Below are positions 25,301 through 28,135 of a DNA stretch of 37,660 nucleotides, piece after piece. This DNA comes from UBA1723 sp045641625 (lineage in GTDB: Bacteria > Bacteroidota > Bacteroidia > Bacteroidales > Paludibacteraceae). A program made the translations under genes and the position numbers. Position 1 is the stretch's first letter. Each line of letters opens with the position of its first letter. The stretch spans positions 1 through 37,660 of the forward strand of contig JAZUHH010000106.1 in NCBI GenBank assembly GCA_045641625.1, read 5' to 3'. The notes under the pieces are model-generated. The model did not search any database and was not told the DNA's origin. It saw only the letters and a program-made list of their open reading frames with translations.

Positions 25301-28135
25301 AGAACCTGCTGTATTTACAAACAAACCTTTCAATTCTACCCATGTTTTCTCACCCGGACAAACAGGATCACCTACTGTTGCATTCAAGACATTACCATGA
25401 ACATCCAAATAAACATAGTAATAGTCGTAACACAAGTTACTCTTACCTGTAGGATCCTCATTGTAAAGACGAATCTCGTAATAATAATCATTATCACCTA
25501 TCATCTTTAGTCCTTCATCATATAACCACTCAGCAGGGACAGATGGGAAATATCTAGTTTCACCGGCAACTGTTACAGGCGTTACTGCAGGTATCACTCC
25601 TGTTGTAACATCAATAGCAGCATTAGTACGCTTCTTTCTCTCGATTACAAAATAACCAGGATTTGTAGAATAGAAACTTGATCCAACTATATCAGATGAA
25701 CAAAGAGTCTGCTCTACTCTCTTACCACCCTTGTCCCAAAGTTTCAACTGATTTAGAAGCTTGATAGAAGGTGTTGGCTTGAAATCATAACTGAAGTTCT
25801 TGTTGACAACACAGCCATGACTATTGATACTAGTTATAGTAACAGGGATGTTAGAAGAAGTTTCAGCATACGAGATGCCAAAATTTATATTATTCTTCTT
25901 ACCACTACCAGCAGTTAATTCACTGGAAGCTATAGAAGGATTGACAGAAAAACCAGTCGGAATAATTGACAACTCGTAATCAACTCTGTTGTTGTCAATG
26001 ACAGCACCTGTATTATCCTTGTGAAGAACGATATCTGTATAATTGCTTATCTCTACATTACCTTTGACCTCAGTAAACATACAGACAGGGTCTGCTGTAA
26101 ACTTGATGTCAGGTTCCGGCATTGCATAATAAGTCTTTGTCACAGGAGTTGAAGAACAACCACCCTGAGTCTCAGCCCAAACAGAAACTTCATACTTGTT
26201 GCCATTAGCATCACCGTATGGAGTAATTGAGAAATTAGAAGTTCCTGTAGAATTTGAAATTGAACGTTCAGCCGACTTATTGTTCACCTTACAATAGGTG
26301 TAAACAATAGGATCATTCGCATCCAAATGGCTATTGGAAGCGTCAACCTTAGCAGCAAGATTCAGAGCTTGTCCCCAACATGCATACTTAGTTGAATCGA
26401 AAGACATAACAATTCTGTTCTGACTGTATATTTTGGAAATATCCGATCCACAATCAGAATTTTCATCAGTATAAGCCTTGACAACTAATTCACCAGACTC
26501 ACCCCAATACGAAGAAGCCTGATACTGGGCAGGAAGGAAACAAGCATTTTCACCATCTGCAGAAACAGTAGTTACACATATAGGGTTAGCTAAACCTCTC
26601 TTGCACCACTCATACTTAGCATAACCCTTAGGTGCCTCGGCAACCATCTTGTCATTACAGTAAGAAAGAGTCAATCCCTGCTCCAAAATCTCACCTGTAA
26701 AATATATGTATGCTCCATGTCCACCAGGTCTGTTTGGACTGCTTGAGTAGTTACAGTCATTCGATGTAACGCAAATAGCAATACGTGTACCTTCTGGCAA
26801 ATCAGCAATATCATAATCCAAAGTTTTCCAACCTTTCTTAGCTGACTCTCGCGATGCATTGTCTGCAGTTGACATAACGGTAGAGTTTTTACCATTATCC
26901 ATGGCACCTGTTGCAGTACATGTATTCTTAACTGAATGCTTATGGCTACAAGAAGTATTACCAAAAGCACACTTCATATCAAAAGAAGATAACTGCATTC
27001 CAGCACCGCAACCACTACCGACTTTCTCCCATGTACTTACATGATTTGCGGTTACATTCTCACATTCATCAAAATCATCAATAGATTTGTCAGATGTGGT
27101 ATATGCGGCAGTAACCGACACCGAATTACGACCTGAACAATAATGAGAACCACCAGGGGCAATAGCCACACCCAAATAGTGTATCAAAATTCGGCTTTGA
27201 CCAGGCTTTTTAGTGAACTCATAAACCAAACGTTCAGCACAAGCATAGTTAGCTTTGTCATAATCACTTCCACTATATTGGAACTCTGTATTCCAAGAGT
27301 TATGATGTCCAGCAGCACCAAGACGACAAGATCGAGCATCGCTAGCCTTCAGTGGATAGCACTTTGGATAAGCTGTAGTCAAACCTCCTGATGGATTATG
27401 ATACCATTTTTTGATATTATCCCAATCAATATATGTATCATAATACGATTCATAACCTCCTGCAGCCAACTGTGTCTGACCAATTGCGCCTGTAGGATAG
27501 TTATACAACATCACTCGGTAACAGTCAGAACTATATTTATATGTAACACTAGGATTATGTCCAGTTACGTGATTAGCTAAATCATAATAAGTCTCACTGC
27601 CACTAAATTTTTTCTTAGTAAAGAAACCTTTGGAATCTCTCCAACCACTAGGAACTGTCCATTCGAAGGAAAGTTTTCCTCCTGGTTTCTGATTATTTCC
27701 ATATATGTAGTCACAACCGTTGGCGTCAGAACAATTCGCAACCTCTCCGTCTGGATACAAGAAATGTACGGCACCTGTGTAAACTGTCCAACCATTCAAT
27801 CCATCGTGGAAGTCAAGGTTTTCTCTGTCCTGTGCCATAGCACCACCAGTGCCTAAAAGCACAAAGAGTCCCACAGCAGCATATTTCAGCCTCCGCAGAA
27901 CAGATGTGACACTCTCGGTTAAGAGCCTCCAGCCCTTCACCAACACGGAGGATTTCACCTCCCTACTCTCATGTTGCAGACTAAAGCCGACGGAGACCTC
28001 CGTGCGGGTATCACGCAACCATTGGACGACTGCCCCAGGCGCAGCGTAAAGCCAACGCAAAAGCATAGTTATCCAATCCAAGAATTTTCGTAAAAATTCG
28101 TTCATGATAACAATTAGTTTATTTTTTATATTCAT
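1391..28135 (-). CDS. Giant multi-module Ig-like surface adhesin with T9SS type B sorting domain
   Basis: One uninterrupted frame of 8,914 codons, roughly 0.95 MDa. Order of parts: residues 1-101, an extended leader ending in a hydrophobic core (about 85-98) and cleavage near GAMA-Q; about 102-480, a Cys-, Tyr- and His-rich region beginning 'LDFHDGLNGWTVYTG' with a later 'GGHGAYIYFTGEI' segment, like the beta-sandwich head found at the start of other CHU_C-type proteins; about 481-8736, some 83 Ig-like modules, each opening with a 'xxCxGxxxxL' strand and usually closing with 'D.xGC'; about 8737-8820, a PKD-like domain ('VDWTWEISDGG'); 8821-8914, the gliding-motility-associated C-terminal domain (CHU_C, TIGR04131-like) with 'FTPDSNGLNDTF', 'IYNRLGEIVFEG', 'DAWDGTFNGKPCPAGVY'. 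It should be exported by Sec, fold in the periplasm, cross the outer membrane by T9SS and stay on or leave the surface; adhesion is the likely role but the ligand is unknown. The first ATG is preferred because AGGGAAAA precedes it; an ATG at codon 11 is the alternative. Confidence 0.92.
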   Translation of the reverse strand: MNIKNKLIVIMNEFLRKFLDWITMLLRWLYAAPGAVVQWLRDTRTEVSVGFSLQHESREVKSSVLVKGWRLLTESVTSVLRRLKYAAVGLFVLLGTGGAMAQDRENLDFHDGLNGWTVYTGAVHFLYPDGEVANCSDANGCDYIYGNNQKPGGKLSFEWTVPSGWRDSKGFFTKKKFSGSETYYDLANHVTGHNPSVTYKYSSDCYRVMLYNYPTGAIGQTQLAAGGYESYYDTYIDWDNIKKWYHNPSGGLTTAYPKCYPLKASDARSCRLGAAGHHNSWNTEFQYSGSDYDKANYACAERLVYEFTKKPGQSRILIHYLGVAIAPGGSHYCSGRNSVSVTAAYTTSDKSIDDFDECENVTANHVSTWEKVGSGCGAGMQLSSFDMKCAFGNTSCSHKHSVKNTCTATGAMDNGKNSTVMSTADNASRESAKKGWKTLDYDIADLPEGTRIAICVTSNDCNYSSSPNRPGGHGAYIYFTGEILEQGLTLSYCNDKMVAEAPKGYAKYEWCKRGLANPICVTTVSADGENACFLPAQYQASSYWGESGELVVKAYTDENSDCGSDISKIYSQNRIVMSFDSTKYACWGQALNLAAKVDASNSHLDANDPIVYTYCKVNNKSAERSISNSTGTSNFSITPYGDANGNKYEVSVWAETQGGCSSTPVTKTYYAMPEPDIKFTADPVCMFTEVKGNVEISNYTDIVLHKDNTGAVIDNNRVDYELSIIPTGFSVNPSIASSELTAGSGKKNNINFGISYAETSSNIPVTITSINSHGCVVNKNFSYDFKPTPSIKLLNQLKLWDKGGKRVEQTLCSSDIVGSSFYSTNPGYFVIERKKRTNAAIDVTTGVIPAVTPVTVAGETRYFPSVPAEWLYDEGLKMIGDNDYYYEIRLYNEDPTGKSNLCYDYYYVYLDVHGNVLNATVGDPVCPGEKTWVELKGLFVNTAGSVEKPNFVIVTPSQAGSSEDIQNDVTYNSASDRYILPSIAAPSYYKVVAEKNTYGCREELPLSRLESLPVPVLSYSVVYEGTSTTVPYVSVPNADGSHTVTLNPLCAGKTITVNIKNDGTSLSTFEVFDNGKSVKSGEAQSGNSFSFNYTIPETTSEGSRTYDVEVSSTESGKALCGFTDKIIFRSLPTTTINFVATPNTGLTTNSVGFPESEISLNKYCSGQEYYIYAQAKYNVKNPVTLVDEPVLIGAGNISMTINGVSNDAHSTDHKQVYDKANNWDSNESQYYVKYNFKVTPSSSDNYCPASRDEKVYILDKPKATFAKPLYEACTGKDVDVVLNTTSTLRNLDFSIVKVDGSNVESKVNDVNTDIVPSASSITQNVPLPDLSNSSYTYYVKAEFANNGGCTNSALAQLSEFDVPSYNIVAKFAEGVYKDQEIPTYVSGPSSYYIVCPGTKYYIDIENNSAAGVTLSNIEITDGTVNTTANDIASGGHLKSSVFTAGSNENDQINLEVSAKSNKGCEAETKTIVIRSAAKPMITLAVEPDPQCKTGVTPTVDVAVAVTQDNKSYAATYSTLNGLVSFAPKIELNSLAKSLPTPTSNNIYTFSGESMNVGSNQSITEENKFTAKYIDDLGCESEVVLATATAVGTPNHTVSVDKNVVCEGESNTINVTAFGDYDFKLYRVLDASETSTSAIDYNGEKLVVFNGAAKNETAYSTTTRQASCEFSDIAFASTGKKKFYVMASTKGSLKCDVYKEVSYDVIPAPTVDIIVYREDGTTVLNSGESVCPGENLKLFVSNETDYSDGTGFITSYTIDGNKSTTSTGKAKSLNGVTITAPNAAGSVTVPVIATRENTSCSTSASFMFRVATVPTLEIKSTAYSEKEGKTIICKDDDSKSSSARWDATERGATLSVPFVTGYTYTWSKNGDANAVLEPSVTNPNEAKVYSSTGTWYNEYENIVTLTVKTNNGCTVSLDHNVVTREIVKFNFEAVPNEGCVGDNMIKRITLVSPRTDSKYSADNNVNTASVRPHVIGDNTMIAEASWESYSARIYETYTSGKVCRHANSNVPVYVYPAPSLEVSMLDGEGRPVDAVCPNNEYYLNVKVADSDFTTKKSGFKITLKETQFFDITVGGETKQTQGKKAVKFGPFKSASAVNHEVSGALILNGGANKGCSSTVYKVANVYQIPTVRLQVAENATADGYGKGAYLCIGDGPEGETNGTAVIKTNYTFDTQINAANNIKSISFNNFTPASGEAAALDNFTVSAQGREQKISATVVDNNGCQSELSNEVSILPCLRPVPHLADLKASCGDADTEIRLSDGNSDRQTAVDMMNNAAVTYTLSYENIYGSKTSVVRSGEDAKQGDTYNPYFLLKLANVKDLPAGTPEFTADAVNRCASENGFFIPAKGCRAKEVATYEFTSSVAPDIEISFVDYDGNSIATVCPNTFFRVKLTDKNAEAGNVYKSNEEKDVTCKVSWNISGVGYDATLGINSIGGQVTNSFDVPNGAPYSSSASQIEFSVVAENALGCNKFFSKKLTITPTPVLAITGEGTRYDEATKTVYICNGVDAKLKVTSYSNNTKYTWYDASNTPLITGAGGNVEGTISESTNPNTTTLQSEFMGAPIGTYTVDAVDINGCTSDPIGISVENILMPSFVAVTDPAMVCGDEPSNVKIESVGGSYDPADLGKYNYFLISKFEAPSEGEIVSDGIKNIKDNIKFRTNSEGEYYKPIPNYEAGQPYGVELRDNYGCVSYASISVTPVDGPLIEWALYNASTGKYVAAHIYKKKADLVTVEEDASHNPVLIDNPTPNDLMKYGLPTGSKANFFYDDKDKDQDFPQWGWFCPGNVYYIYARNARGGVYNNGVLLPNSSPRDTFFCSVGGVTKVSGITYSSKLTEGNGLYDYTKGTGTRWCRLDHGMGPSKSTHFPAPKGAITISVIDTSYFPDPSSPTGFRKCISSEPIVIDRLRTAPTVKVSNLNYICEGDYVEISFVGKAPEGTRLVPIAGDAWDNGNVHYPVEYEAIGNEVYSAAELATKYDQSHNNDSYRFTVHQKTASGEIDKSEKGTRFYLTTNTYFTGYVKDEYGCAVSANGGWIYPYDKPEFKSGHEKACEESEIRITVQDGSTACNKWSGYHWDEYLWDGTNRIDKNGNIVNEHGKVVDASGNILYKSKLDGTAITDVANAELDANGDPVEFPKNPLKEGYQSGSFTGDINGVAHTFKYFNSSKFPHDQTRIYDVYSWISKKNNVDGSTVTCYSDTLQELVHPDELPDIECYFAKKSDPSTKVTGFCMNEEVVLVTKLKNASFFASDADMKEHTVVFSANDKNKHLNFEKSIDATATTAENIDYAQYTFVAPDSAGQYIVSVRDFVTNTNLSCPREIAVQFTVYGKPTVDIDAVDGNKDPDQPNVVYLCDGDKVNLRANTAKTDVEFHWYDGNRVEDIVDAPDYKLNIVEITSPTSRLAKVKDKGTGCWSDFSNQIDVKLAPVPAFEFLSNQAFVCEDKSSITLEISAMKEGKYSFSEVSDQHVQINNIGESAKSISYTKNLSDFDASGVCPVYVAVMNTDVNSISYGCKSYGKYDYAKATSPVLDVKQFVYKDNKYVEKVPCEGEQFYFGVHDDETNYNTGTVRLSRQAGSSNGYLDVSLAPQNKTYKLTTSDGTTVNSTISSTTRNIATVEGKTYYITSESYQAVNSGYNVNVDGEAVYSDATCESSTTWLSSTKRRPTPSLGVDRAAYICGKNNGAIIGDNQSEVKLLANATVDASNGNYAKKYIFTNKYTNVSETKTLADATEAAIGADLVVTNILSDVTYTVKVEDANGCLSEESDPITIKYVALPTFIATGNELCEGKSEVKLTVAPTSGTIDDFNYAMGAYAGASVDKSNISKGVWPTNETNKDELTWVNSSFLTADQIGSAAALSYQFAGLVAAKNDKIAACAQLKTPSIGQFEGCKGEIKCVDVNVNNKPEIKAVVKQNNKDVTNSAVCPNSDYLIEISNVADFGTCSQETIYLLNLDGTVKASQIVNSGVPAQFVLTSNTSAEQFRTKIVTSCGCEIEGSVIVNVFTNPTASLIYDNKLIDANFGDIEICSGKQAELGVSAIASQVYNAANKITKIYWYNGGVQDSYNQDLTDLSDIKRPNLTDGEYYVIAEDENGCKSAPSEKAVIKILPEPTVDFTVADNFCSGSDVEVEIVSPQTDYTYKLSYDSNNDGTDDVTLAFVDGKSTIKKFKKDGKTTLNVTATDKKMCSSPVASYDIHVYEKPDMTVKFFRNSVEILRNSAVCNGEELTYSITKNKGGNVNVALGSTPGGDVEIHEAGMSGNIVMGSSNQTFNFKFTTDEVAMCESTFDFPVRIAEAPSFQLTSNAMKDPNGYSVLCTNATENIKISAPVGIDVVDWGNLKPTEVNPQTETETGRQFIEVKPAAGHYIVKGKNTSGCVGTAEFDVVNAAVPAVSEVRMYDYSDNTKEIIGGVVCDGTQVTITANANIGTPSVSDDEIRSYEWTGTSANQPSFNTQLVNDNVEKSVGGYDSKVYNFGVSVTSKYGCKSASFPYNVTVDKMPDIKFSGAVGNEYSACFGTPIVVEPNVGTVGFVFDFTNPSGSEVYESGVTKITRNLSQAGASEVVRVVAKGNVCTKVGTVNLKVKALPTITLTDPATGDVGLVTCAPTTSERGSGNDKFKFEARVDGHKAVESIIDPNDATNTINFPETVNQSSATINRGDASQDYSIITASKPDVTTTYRYTASNGECSASKEFTVTIQPKPEMSTPMLYRKAEDGSLQLVTDKTFCEGDEVTAVVSAQVDGGNGTVKNISFGSASTDPNAHVQYPSASVANDQANFSFVATPRTGTQENVISFSSSSVDGNCESDRQDITIVVNPKEPLTIEGGNGHIVYHCGGAEYELSATEGFNDYVWYDSDHSTILPSDGYKCKVVPPVTGMKKIFCVASEGSTGCKTEASVDIAAITVPTVRLSIENSLTNKSVSGYGESVELVACAQVDGNGNTVSVENQKITLTATATSNTVDIKGYKWGDETMGSSNSLVFENPAIGDQTKTVTVIYTFNGSEECKAEKKFKIYGSPMPTVPTFSAQLSDGTGGWSNVSSICENTPIRLSANSDVNGGTRGEDVSYSWDPTGSQQEYINVNAHDGDEYTVTVTTNNGCSVSNTYLIETATSKFTVNNLDICAGSEAEITPMKAAGDVITFDYYVGNDHKHTGESYKDIFGATTRVKVVGTNAIGGCESVKYVTVNTYGVPTVGVSDNVEGCEGAPVNLNAVKQEGVTYIWQGAFTGDSYEVPASLDVVDVQAKKSYTVGGVTDAVVCFSPIKTVAINRTSTPTVNIIASTDNVCEGEETRFTATGGNATSFNWRYGYLNTIDDTTSYTNIKTTTTDANNPDLIIPKSEFVGVGQLYVKAVAKGTKCSAEGYRVISVSKKPVIKLASYTRASMTSPITPTEEEGAFVAKTCSDEEINLIFDGAKTYEIDGVPYNGTWSNTTTVNGPIDNNLLKVSGKDVYGCPAKDILVKVVTYPQPTLVDVPTNLTFCELDNSPINISAKAVDKAGSKFTISYSTASNPDAVKCTDVNECEIGGSTSNIITPNSADGKIIVAAISPAGCTVSQDVVIDVVPQPVALVDQNMKVCPNTEFELKTTHENGVPDADVYAKEWYRVNADNTTSFIGAGQNVKQSITERTHYQLKYKRSTYPMCEATPIDFYVDVFGDVVLSDASVDASGTPFQREICTSSGPTPLSIGASGINLETIKWYLGANNQGTEIEPDAASRNTINVEPKTKSWYYVEAKTVSGCTVGHEFTVDVAEAPQVALYVTKADGSSIIGGKICRGENIIVKTNLLSAVVPDNYYWFGADATSQDFHVIGNVDNRVDVVLEAEKGSCRAHVNQSFDIVERPIISLESDYSTYCEGESVEFRSTTNDVDVTIDDYRINWFASAQDAQDKKNVLSTFNTLTQVVKGDATGNYELYATAYDPRYGCYAENPANISVNAVKVGEPALTYPGRVCYGEGTEIVLATIDKGNEFKSSTEYKMYIKPNTSGSVESEVTATTGTGWAYPIVSLTENTRYDYYLSRVVDGKECKSKTYSATILTEAKPSINVLVDGTLCAGNTVTLTASSNGVPDNKVKWVANGSNVYGYDLPASTKVEVRSLDVEAEKSFDYTLYEQGQAKAMTDGVCKNAITYSMTVNPKPVIAIEADADNSRMCPGDEIAFNIKTLTDGITKVDWIGATPKAYDSANDAFINEHSTVVIPQAGGNFTISAIATNGVCSSDKADFIVESGVTPTITLKTKADDEKNIAAVDINQGSTFFFCEEDSRELIATTEPSSSIVTVKGSGIPETGMGTNDGVFSVSNEGLYEVIATTAGQCSSSMNFIVSHKKKPEIISKIGSAAWQTLSDGQTHYCWDENNPDDITITVGQDPNAFYAFKTDDNQVIVDDDWNAETNQLKLYGKPTQADQISVPNQPVDYTILAKKVYTIDGSDLTCYNDALVQIPVKVSPSVLVDGRDVFCAGTQNEVTLTAKVGDGAGDVSYKWSGFWEVNNKNTEVVKFNMMRTGTQTATVTVTDDNQCSGKASKEIKVLPAPVLAIKDAKSNFCEGTTQTFLAECKNCTDQYGITKYYWMDSDGNLINGEDGKSDGSVLLSKSDVYSYLGYISLPDLDEDGNERLCWSSTYTQAVQTTPKPHFSITGDTAICPSDGAVFRASGDAGYSFTWTMNDNLIKKDEDTNSSSINQVVNASNTMTPIKLLVENSSGCQSDTTLKVVNKGIPHPDVVYDQQACENGISSFKIVDADAYTNIVWQCGNQIGVGAKFDCSVGTSDVVVTLTVQSADPANACTNTINYPVRVIQHQQIEYAGSKVACEGEPVELVVNRADVPGVAATGDNFRWITPSGDVLESANQNHTTYKPTVSGQYSVIFQNGVCEEKLNFDLQIKNKPVIYLSYKDTICANSSVEIIANVPSATPTNPVEYFWQGDYNTTGQLNSFTDSPVMDSKYQLRVVDVNTLCYTDTTGIMVAIRPNPSVRIDLDKSENKPCVNTNAYLVATGAVRYSWDGGNGNGEVYQPQVSDTPFDVNVIGYDNLGCSNTAKVTVTPTTLPEFEIDNNGITICEGTSTNLYAKSTIPSEAYDFNWFDPIKNVVELGTPSINASPVVTTTYEVTAIKTTPHGTQCTSKLYPIVNVNEIPKLIIHGSSEVCDGGTYTFTVEGGKDGSYIWDNLTDKNSTAYSKTFTYTGSPAYVQVKGFDGKCESEQVKKEIIVRKKPDIKLDYINQVCGNTPAHIEASSSTPNVTFLWKEQNINGPIFEPVVQPAYQLFHVVATDNIGCTNTDSARIEVVSAPKLYLSAQRSGKNRVNIPFDSVSKKFIVDVCEGEDLNLKMSGASNYKFTSIPGDVLSETDEYNYRPLGNEGIVVTGYLTGCNKEADILINHNNVPTLFLVGDTTSCKGDDVEFKAAASVATNDLVYNWTLPEFVDQYGVDSFIVDNEIDVMAMYPIEQTDKNLYTVTAKSKSTGCEASQNFHFGYVPSPEFEPTYESRVCANTDVEFFVTPNDPSAKYRYQWRTGKTSQLKDTLKTQFRTPGSERVMVTATDGSCTVSKQFEIDVIPAPQLKVTAPAGLSRIGDTGASYMLEICENDRFSFALSDTTSFPNYGGTFDYTLVAPEVAEGTNSINSIATKDVTYKFKAVNADGCASQALVSLAVNKAPIATNTGGDTTTICYGDSVEFNIVGSNIKSYEWLPRALGDTNAIKVVKPSQSTDYYVNVTGINGCRSQKQLRVKVNSTPQMSFALENHVPSSDDMVCYGNDFTLNVKPAKDGDNYSFRWDNMSTDNYISQRAQAEKKFYVTALDSNNCSNRDSFTVRIQELPVLSYDGETSVCRGSALVLNGAGASNYWWTRSQDTISVLPRVRVDALESSGILTLYGEQNGCIGKLYVDVDVKETPDMYVNSASAGTVFKDTVKLCEGAENLAIEVLTINGTNGLEYTWDDGTTGNTLTIANVTRNKDYLVSVHDPSGSFVCDGHLKVPVRVLPKPAIFIDGPKEQCADAYATLVPHGLKPSDFDNYQWKNYGNNDTLRALITETETFEVTGMNSLTGCEATTTWTVAKINPPLVEIEIDGDNGEGAVCEGNQFTLKAKNAFTYVWNDSLQTKEQNLGQIANTATWYSVEGTDSRGCKGTATIFVDVLPKPVLWTYGNRPICLGDSLSLEAMGADKYEWTMGTVSGDKNQYMKAAPRYSSDFYLTGYDKNGCSNVIKVETTVRDTPNVVITSPDNTQYVCEGEVATLKASGAENYKWIEGTQSQSDEITQLIEKDNTIFIVEGTDVNRCKGRASYKVKMQAAPVLTITGKTEICEGDNVQLSVSGVGAKTFEWGDPHSAAAFKAGTKMIDKPKHDTIYYVSGTSMYGCKTTESVPVIVNSVPSINIYGPDTICQGGVALLEVSGAKTYEWSTGETTTSIEVSPRNKATYQVTGTDENGCSGVDHINIQVIEKPEVFIEASSMTVCEGSSVELKAKYDPSAQFKSFNWKSNSGNAGQGEVINPSISKADTFYLVAKNAICTAEYSIPIGIYPTPVLSFTGNDVVCQDTAHASLQLIAQGASTYEWITEANDTIRSPFFTAVPKEPTTMYLSLHGMANGCDAQITVPVIVNPSPSIVTKIVGGEGTDATNGYVCVGSDYEVVASGADTYVWTRGNGIDTVSYTSAITGENMTTPLTFQVIGSNAMGCTSVKSVNIPLQRLPRLSIETSRKSVCPEQGDSIEFTVSGAKTYDWSSYPAVSDIDNEPNRANFKAQIYDETMVYVSGKDEFGCISHDSVKITNYVLDSIKYVINPTLIDEKYRKVSFSGRVPNSEIYDVDWTWEISDGGVEKGKSATHTFQVLEDSFLVTVKAVDWNGCKYEDQTHIYKWKKAWVADAFTPDSNGLNDTFKFEGGDWITEFHFIIYNRLGEIVFEGNSLRDAWDGTFNGKPCPAGVYGWSSSYKSTVGDYTKSGEEKGKVTLIR
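1394..1675 (-). other. T9SS type B C-terminal sorting domain of the giant protein
   Basis: Residues 8821-8914 match the gliding-motility-associated C-terminal domain: 'AFTPDSNGLNDTF' (the usual FxPNxDGxND-F motif with Ser for Asp), 'FHFIIYNRLGEIVFEG', 'DAWDGTFNGKPCPAGVYGW', and a final 'KGKVTLIR' strand in place of the usual GxVTLIR ending. In Flavobacterium and relatives this class of domain directs the protein to T9SS and, unlike type A domains, needs a PorP/SprF partner, which is the next gene. The assignment is clear from the motif set. Confidence 0.93.
1676..1927 (-). other. PKD-like domain before the sorting signal
   Basis: Residues about 8737-8820 contain 'VDWTWEISDGG' followed by 'ATHTFQ' and 'FLVTVKAVDWNGC', the strand pattern of PKD domains (W-x-F/I-x-D/G-G, then T-H-x-F, then V-T-L). 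A PKD or PKD-like unit often sits directly before the type B sorting domain. It differs from the preceding modules in lacking the opening CxG motif. Confidence 0.7.
1931..26695 (-). repeat. Array of about 83 Ig-like modules within the giant protein
   Basis: By eye I count about 83 module starts of the form hydrophobic-C-(E/P/A/x)-G/N-(D/E/x) followed by alternating hydrophobic strand residues, for example 'VCEGSSVELKA', 'ICEGDNVQLSV', 'YCEGESVEFRS', 'VCPGENLKLFV'. Most modules also have a Tyr-x-Trp in the central strand ('YTW', 'YEW', 'FNW') and end in a 'GC' pair. These are the Ig-like domains that accompany CHU_C signals. The protein repeats are degenerate, so there is no long DNA repeat visible. 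Distances between successive opening cysteines are 72-79 residues in the modules encoded near 2880-3550 but 114-124 in those encoded near 24640-25360. Confidence 0.85.
26696..27832 (-). other. N-terminal Cys-rich lectin-like region of the giant protein
   Basis: Residues about 102-480 do not follow the Ig-module pattern. The opening 'LDFHDGLNGWTVYTG' resembles the first strands of jelly-roll domains (F-x-x-G-L-x-G-W-T), and the later 'CVTSNDCNYSS...GGHGAYIYFTGEI' resembles the 'T-x-D-C-x-x-G-G-H-x-G-Y-A-Y' segment seen near the start of many type B T9SS proteins. It has many Cys, Tyr and His residues. As the outermost part of a long stalk it is the best candidate for a binding head. The fold assignment is by motif resemblance only. 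Confidence 0.55.
27833..28135 (-). other. Extended leader (signal region) of the giant protein
   Basis: Residues 1-101 comprise a Trp- and Leu-rich amphipathic stretch (about 12-42, with 'FLDWITMLLRWLY'), a polar linker (about 43-75), basic residues (LRRLK, 80-84), a hydrophobic core (85-98) and an Ala-x-Ala cleavage site before Gln102-Asp. A normal signal peptide would start about 80 residues later, but there is no ATG there; the only in-frame alternatives are GTG codons without a Shine-Dalgarno. The DNA here is about 54% G+C over 27841-28080, against about 37% in 27601-27720 just inside the gene. Confidence 0.65.

Noticed and set aside
1931..26695. Regular repeats read as a CRISPR or DNA-level tandem array
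   Set aside because: The periodicity is at protein level (72-124 residues), the DNA of modules is divergent, and one continuous reading frame runs through it.
27849..28049. Plus-strand frame of 66 codons opposite the giant's leader
   Set aside because: It is a shadow of the GC-rich leader on the other strand with no start signal and no recognisable product.
28106..28135. Start of the giant protein at codon 11 (second ATG)
   Set aside because: It lacks any Shine-Dalgarno, while AGGG stands shortly before the first ATG; the choice changes nothing in the protein's features and remains open.
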